The notes under the pieces: generated by a model
The model's database searches: none
What the model saw: only the letters and a program-made list of their open reading frames with translations
What the model was told of the DNA's origin: nothing
From: Roseateles amylovorans
GTDB taxonomy: Bacteria > Pseudomonadota > Gammaproteobacteria > Burkholderiales > Burkholderiaceae_C
DNA length: 64,000 bases
NCBI RefSeq assembly: GCF_025398155.2
Contig: NZ_CP104562.2
Location: forward strand, 4,340,001 to 4,404,000
Direction: 5' to 3'
Shown here: positions 60,290-64,000 of the stretch, one piece after another
Layout: each line of letters starts with the position of its first letter
How positions within the stretch are numbered: position 1 is the first letter of the stretch
Program-made: the position numbers and the translations under genes

Positions 60290-60927
60290 CCGATCGACTG
60301 CGCAGCCTGCAGGATCTGCAAGCGCTGCAACGAGAACTGAAACTCCGCCAACAGGCGGAGGAAGAACGCCGCGAGCGCGAGGCGGCGTTGGCTCGCCTGC
60401 GCGACCGGGAGGCGCGGCTGTTCGAATTGACCGTCGGCCCGGTCACCGTGCTGCCGGCGGCCAACCGGGTGCTGCTGCACACCGGACGGCCGGAGCCGGA
60501 GCCTCGCCAGCGGGAGCTGGATGAGCAGATGGCCTGGCGGCAGGCGCTGTCGGATGATTTCGACGTCGATTCGCTGTTGGAAACCGATGAGACCCTGTCC
60601 TTCCGCCGCCCCGAGATTGCCCAGGAGTCGGTGCGCAAGCTGCGCCGCGGTCACTGGGCGCTGCAAGGGCAGATCGACCTGCACGGCCTGCGACGTGACC
60701 AGGCCCGGGAGGCCCTGGGCCAGTTCATCCATGACAGCGCCCGGCGCGGCCTGCGCTGTGTACGCGTGGTTCACGGCAAGGGCAACGGATCGCCCGGTCG
60801 CGAGCCGGTGCTCAAAGCGCGCGTCAGGCGCTGGCTGGTGCAGAAGCAAGAGGTGCTGGCCTTCGTCCAGGCCCGCGCCAGCGATGGCGGCAGCGGCGCG
60901 CTGATCGTGCTGCTGCAGGCGCCCTGA
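60286..60927 (+). CDS. Smr/MutS2-type endonuclease-domain protein
   Basis: 213 residues from a GTG overlapping the radC stop (GTGA). An N-terminal charged coiled coil (LQRELKLRQQAEEERREREA) precedes a C-terminal Smr domain with GQIDLHGLRRDQAREALGQF and RCVRVVHGKGNGS, the DLHG and HGKG motifs linked to nicking activity. Stand-alone Smr proteins of this kind are widespread in proteobacteria. Translational coupling to radC suggests a shared role in DNA or RNA quality control. Confidence 0.92.
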   Translation: MTDRLRSLQDLQALQRELKLRQQAEEERREREAALARLRDREARLFELTVGPVTVLPAANRVLLHTGRPEPEPRQRELDEQMAWRQALSDDFDVDSLLETDETLSFRRPEIAQESVRKLRRGHWALQGQIDLHGLRRDQAREALGQFIHDSARRGLRCVRVVHGKGNGSPGREPVLKARVRRWLVQKQEVLAFVQARASDGGSGALIVLLQAP

Positions 60928-61384
60928 GCAGCGCACGGATCGGGCTGCGCTAGGCGCCCTGAGCGGCGCGCCATCGGCGTCCAGAAGCGGCTCAAACGCG
61001 GCGCAAATGCGGAGCAAACGCAGCCCAAACACGGCGCCATCGCGGCGCAACTGCGGCGTCATCCCGACGTCCTTGTCGCGCCTTTCCCAAGCGACCGGAG
61101 CCGCCCGCTCGGCGGAGACGAAACCTTGTGCGGACCGGCCGGATGTGCGGCCCAGCGTGACCGCCGCCCGACCACATTGGCTCGCTGACAAGCAGCGCCG
61201 CCCAACCGCTCACTATCTGTTCCTCGGCAAGTCCGGCACAGCTGGGCTTTCCCTCCCCTGGCTGCGCGTTGTTTTGCGGAACAGCGTGTTGCGTCGCAGC
61301 ATGCGCTCCATTAGTGTGAAGTCACGCCGGCGTTGAGAAGTATTCGCAACTTTGAACCATCGTTCGCGATGGGAGGGAACACGC
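60928..61384. other. Gene-free stretch
   Basis: No convincing gene in about 450 nt. The 60930-61050 part has imperfect GCGGCGCAAATGCGGAGC-type repetition. The 61200-61380 part is less GC-rich and should carry the promoter of the TonB-like gene. Confidence 0.45.
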
Positions 61385-62134
61385 ATGTCCTCTACGAACG
61401 CCTCGACGCACGCCTTCATCCTCAGAGCCGCCCGCTCACCATCCTTCGCCGGCGCATTCCACCGCGCCTACGGCCGCATGCATGCGCCGGACTCACGGGC
61501 GACGGGCCTGCTGCTCGTCGCGCTGATCCATGTGCTGATTGTGAGCGCGCTGGTGCACGGCATGCGTCGACACGCCACACCGCCACCGCCGCCGATTCAG
61601 TTGCACGTGGTCGATCAGCCCAAGCCCCCAGCGCTGAAACTCGATCCACTCACGCCGCAGCCGCCGCCAACCTCGCCCACGGTGACGCCGCGGATCATCG
61701 ACGCGCCACCGATCCTCATCGACTCGCCATTGACCCCGGAATCGCCCGCCGTCATCCCCGCCGTCACGCCGACCGAGACCAGCGTCAACACCGCCACCGT
61801 GGCCACCGCCGTGGACCACGGGGCCGGCGCCGGATCGGGGACGGGTTCGACCACACTGACAAAGCCGGAGATCGTGTCGCCCGGCGTGGTGTGCACCGCC
61901 ATGGCGTCCCCCACCCTGCCGTCCGTCAACTGGACGGGCGAGGCCCTGTTCCGCGCCGTGGCCGATGTGCAGGCCGGACGGGTGGTCGCGGTGCAGATCC
62001 AGACCCTGCAGGGTCAGTTGGACGCCCGTACCAGGCGTGCCTTCACCGGTGCCATTGAAACCACGCTGAAGGAAGGCTACCTCTGCCCGGGCAATCACCG
62101 CTTCCAGCAGGAGTTCAGCTTCCGGGTCGATTGA
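61385..62134 (+). CDS. TonB-like energy transducer
   Basis: 249 residues from ATG 61385 (GGGAGG 8 nt before). A cytoplasmic start of about 45 residues, one membrane helix (TGLLLVALIHVLIVSALVHG), a Pro-rich periplasmic spacer (residues 75-140) and a C-terminal domain (VADVQAGRVVAVQIQTLQGQ to FQQEFSFRVD) give the TonB layout. The YP motif usual in TonB is not visible and exbB/exbD are not adjacent. It may energise the receptor at 16134, but that is only a guess. Confidence 0.65.
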   Translation: MSSTNASTHAFILRAARSPSFAGAFHRAYGRMHAPDSRATGLLLVALIHVLIVSALVHGMRRHATPPPPPIQLHVVDQPKPPALKLDPLTPQPPPTSPTVTPRIIDAPPILIDSPLTPESPAVIPAVTPTETSVNTATVATAVDHGAGAGSGTGSTTLTKPEIVSPGVVCTAMASPTLPSVNWTGEALFRAVADVQAGRVVAVQIQTLQGQLDARTRRAFTGAIETTLKEGYLCPGNHRFQQEFSFRVD

Positions 62135-62192
62135 GCGGACCGATTGAGCGGATCGATTGAGCGGACCGATTGAGCGGCCCGATTGAGCGGGT
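62128..62192. repeat. 13-nt tandem repeat containing the TonB-like gene's stop codon
   Basis: CGATTGAGCGGAC recurs five times (variants at the last two bases). The TGA of the gene (62132-62134) lies in the first copy and recurs in every copy. Confidence 0.92.
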
Positions 62193-62305
62193 CGATCGAA
62201 CGGGTCGAAGGCGACCCTGCCCGCAAACTGAAAGGGACCGGCGCGCATCCCGCGCCCGGTACCTCGGAGGCCGCAGCGTGCAGCCGGTGAATCGGTGCTG
62301 CCGCC

Positions 62306-62692
62306 TCAGTGCAGTGTCATGCTCGACATCGCCGACACGCCGGTGGTGAAGTCCATCAGCAGCCGTTCCGGGCGAAACACGCCGACCGCCTCGGCGCCTT
62401 GCCAATGCGTGTCGATCGCATGCTCCAGCCCCTTGAGGACGCAGAACGACATGAAGGCGCCTTCCGCCTCGTCGGTGTCCATGTCCACCATCTGCAGCCG
62501 CAGGCAGGCGGAACGCAGGAACTCCAGCATCAGCCGAGGGCTTTCGGTGCTGGGGCAATGACCGGCGCAGATCTCGATGTCATGGCGGGCATCCTCCGAC
62601 AACCAGAGGCGGCCCTCCACAATGTGGACATGCTGCAGGTCGGGATTGGATTCGATGCCGACCACATCGTCTTCATACGGCGTGAACATCAT
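62306..62692 (-). CDS. Hypothetical protein
   Basis: 128 residues beginning MMFTPYEDDVVGIESNPDLQ. It is acidic and soluble, with balanced amino-acid use and three Cys (CAGHC pair region and AFMSFCVLKG). No signal peptide, membrane span or recognised domain, and no clear ribosome-binding site. G+C and composition look like real coding DNA. Nothing in the neighbourhood suggests a role. Confidence 0.55.
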   Translation of the reverse strand: MMFTPYEDDVVGIESNPDLQHVHIVEGRLWLSEDARHDIEICAGHCPSTESPRLMLEFLRSACLRLQMVDMDTDEAEGAFMSFCVLKGLEHAIDTHWQGAEAVGVFRPERLLMDFTTGVSAMSSMTLH

Positions 62693-63077
62693 GGCCGTGA
62701 CGGTAGACGAAGCGACCGCCGTCGTGTTCGCCGACCCCGCCCCACAGGCCGAACGGTTGTTAAAGATGCACGCGATGCGATGCCTTTACACGCGGACACC
62801 AGGCCTCCCCCCAATCCGACATGGCGCGGACACAGAACCGACCCGCCATCGCCCGCCCCCGTCGACATGCCATGGACCCGGCCGATGACAGCCTCACCAG
62901 GCGTGGAATCCCTCACAAATCAGCGTCCGAACTGACGGTGGACCGCGACGGTGCGGGGTCGCCGGCGAAGCAGCGCGCCGAAGCCCCGACGCCGACGATC
63001 GCCGGGTCGCCGGGTCGCCGGGTCGCCGGCGCGCTCGTGGCAGAAACGCCATCCGGTCCGCGCCGGCGCATCGAGCA
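62693..63077. other. Gene-free stretch with an 8-nt repeat
   Basis: About 385 nt without a supported gene. GCCGGGTC is repeated three and a half times at 63001-63029, near the 3' end of the ABC-transporter gene. Confidence 0.5.
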
Positions 63078-64000
63078 TCACGTCCCCTGAGGCACCGGGT
63101 CCGAGCGCCAGTCGTCCATGCGCCAAGCGCGGTCGGTCAGAGCGGCGGCCAGGGCTTCGTCATGCGTCACCAGCAGCAGTGCGGTGCCGCTCTGCTCGAC
63201 CGACTGGGACAGCAACTCCGCGGTCTGGCGTTGCGTGACCAGATCCAGCCGCGAGGTCGGCTCATCCGCGAACAGCATCACCGGTCGCGCCAGCAGCGCG
63301 CGGGCGATGGCCATGCGCTGCAATTGCCCGCCCGACAGCGCATTCGGCGGGCGACGCAACAGCTCGGGGCCCAGACGCAAGCCATCCAACCAGTGCCGCA
63401 GCACGGCGGGCGCCTGGCGATGGCGCTGCCGCACATCCTCCAGCGCATCGCCCAGGGGCTGGTGCGGCGCAAAGGTCGACACCGGATCCTGATAGAGCTT
63501 CTGGAATGCCAAGGGTCCCAGTCCGGCCGCCCGCACCAGGCGCCCCTGCACCGGCGGCCGCAATCCCAGCAACAGATTGCCCAGCGTGCTCTTGCCGCTG
63601 CCGCTGCCGCCCAACAACGCGACCCGCTCGCCGCGGCGCACCGCAAGGCTCACGTCACGAAACAGCCAGCGTCCGTCCCAGTGATGGCCGACACCTTCTG
63701 CGCGCAGCAGGGCATCCTCCCCGTGGGAGGTGGCGCGATGGCTGCACGAGACTGCCGCGAGGGCGGCGGCATCGTCGGCGGTCGATGCGGCCCGCGCCGG
63801 TACGCCCCGGGTCGTCGCCCATTGGGTCGGGTCCGATGCCAGCAGGGCCTGGGTAAAAGCGTGGGCCGGTCGGCTCAGCACCTGCTCCGACGCGCCGGAC
63901 TCCAGCACCTCGCCGTCCCGCATGATCAGCAGCTGGCCGCCCATGCGCCGGGCAACGGCCAGATCGTGCGTCACCAGGATCACCACACCGCCGTCGTCTG
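63078..64000 (-). CDS. Peptide/nickel-type ABC transporter, fused duplicated ATPase (partial)
   Basis: The gene enters the window from the right; 307 residues of its C-terminus are visible. The first visible residues (GGVVILVTHDLAVARRMG) are the end of one ATPase domain. A linker follows, then a complete second domain: Walker A LLGGSGSGKSTLGNLLLG, Q-loop around PLAFQKLYQDP, signature LSGGQLQRMAIARALLARP, Walker B VMLFADEPTSRLD and the switch His in LLVTHDEA. This is a DppD-DppF/YejF-like fusion that energises oligopeptide or nickel uptake. Permease and binding-protein genes would lie beyond the window. Confidence 0.93.
   Translation of the reverse strand, partial: DDGGVVILVTHDLAVARRMGGQLLIMRDGEVLESGASEQVLSRPAHAFTQALLASDPTQWATTRGVPARAASTADDAAALAAVSCSHRATSHGEDALLRAEGVGHHWDGRWLFRDVSLAVRRGERVALLGGSGSGKSTLGNLLLGLRPPVQGRLVRAAGLGPLAFQKLYQDPVSTFAPHQPLGDALEDVRQRHRQAPAVLRHWLDGLRLGPELLRRPPNALSGGQLQRMAIARALLARPVMLFADEPTSRLDLVTQRQTAELLSQSVEQSGTALLLVTHDEALAAALTDRAWRMDDWRSDPVPQGT

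Overview
The window is high-GC DNA from a member of the order Burkholderiales, most likely a Roseateles/Mitsuaria/Rubrivivax-type betaproteobacterium. The reasons are the fused glucokinase-HexR regulator, the kynB/kynU/kynA tryptophan operon, the radC / FKBP / ispH / serS neighbourhood, and dense, strongly GC-biased genes with many GTG starts and 4-nt stop/start overlaps. The genus is an inference from gene content; there is no rRNA to confirm it.

Layout. 1-15.9 kb: two divergent flagellar operons, fliE-F-G-H-I-J-D-S-(fliT) on the minus strand and fliM-N-P-Q-R-flhB-flhA on the plus strand. They are separated by about 1 kb of comparatively AT-rich DNA. The order, the lack of fliO and fliL and the unusual FliM resemble the lateral (Flag-2/laf) flagellar systems rather than a primary polar system. 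16-23.2 kb: a sugar-uptake module with a large TonB-dependent receptor, a stand-alone glucokinase and, head-to-head with it, a glucokinase-HexR fusion. Palindromes of the form TGTAG-N5-CTACA sit in front of all three genes. 23.3-26.9 kb: remnant of a RES-domain toxin, a QseC/QseB-like two-component system and a MipA/OmpV outer-membrane protein. 27.1-36.9 kb: accessory stretch with a putative secreted papain-like toxin, a chemoreceptor, a DUF2145 pair, a CsgG-like lipoprotein, a MocR regulator, small membrane proteins and a TauE-type exporter. 37-42 kb: APS kinase plus sulfotransferase, a second chemoreceptor, an EamA transporter and a carboxymuconolactone-decarboxylase-like protein. 42.1-44.1 kb: a GHKL (MORC-like) ATPase ending in a PD-(D/E)XK-like domain, a candidate defence gene. 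44.4-51.7 kb: glutaryl-CoA dehydrogenase, a thioesterase, the kynurenine operon and Xaa-Pro aminopeptidase. 52.4-54.6 kb: a LytS/LytR-type two-component pair. 55-62.7 kb: an EF-hand protein, tRNA-Ser(CGA), serS, ispH, fkpB, radC, an Smr protein, a TonB-like protein and a hypothetical gene. The window ends inside a duplicated-ABC peptide-transporter ATPase.

How the genes may work together. The flagellar genes supply the basal body, export gate, ATPase complex, C-ring, cap and chaperones of one flagellum; rod, hook, flagellin and stator genes lie outside the window. The TonB receptor would bring a carbohydrate across the outer membrane, the glucokinases would phosphorylate glucose, and HexR could close a feedback loop on all three promoters. 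cysC and the sulfotransferase form a minimal PAPS-making and PAPS-using pair. kynB-kynU-kynA convert tryptophan to anthranilate and alanine.

A recurrent oddity is the number of short (8-21 nt) tandem-repeat arrays in gene-free DNA. Several begin at, or include, a stop codon of the adjacent gene (23203, 52357, 53444, 58747, 62128).
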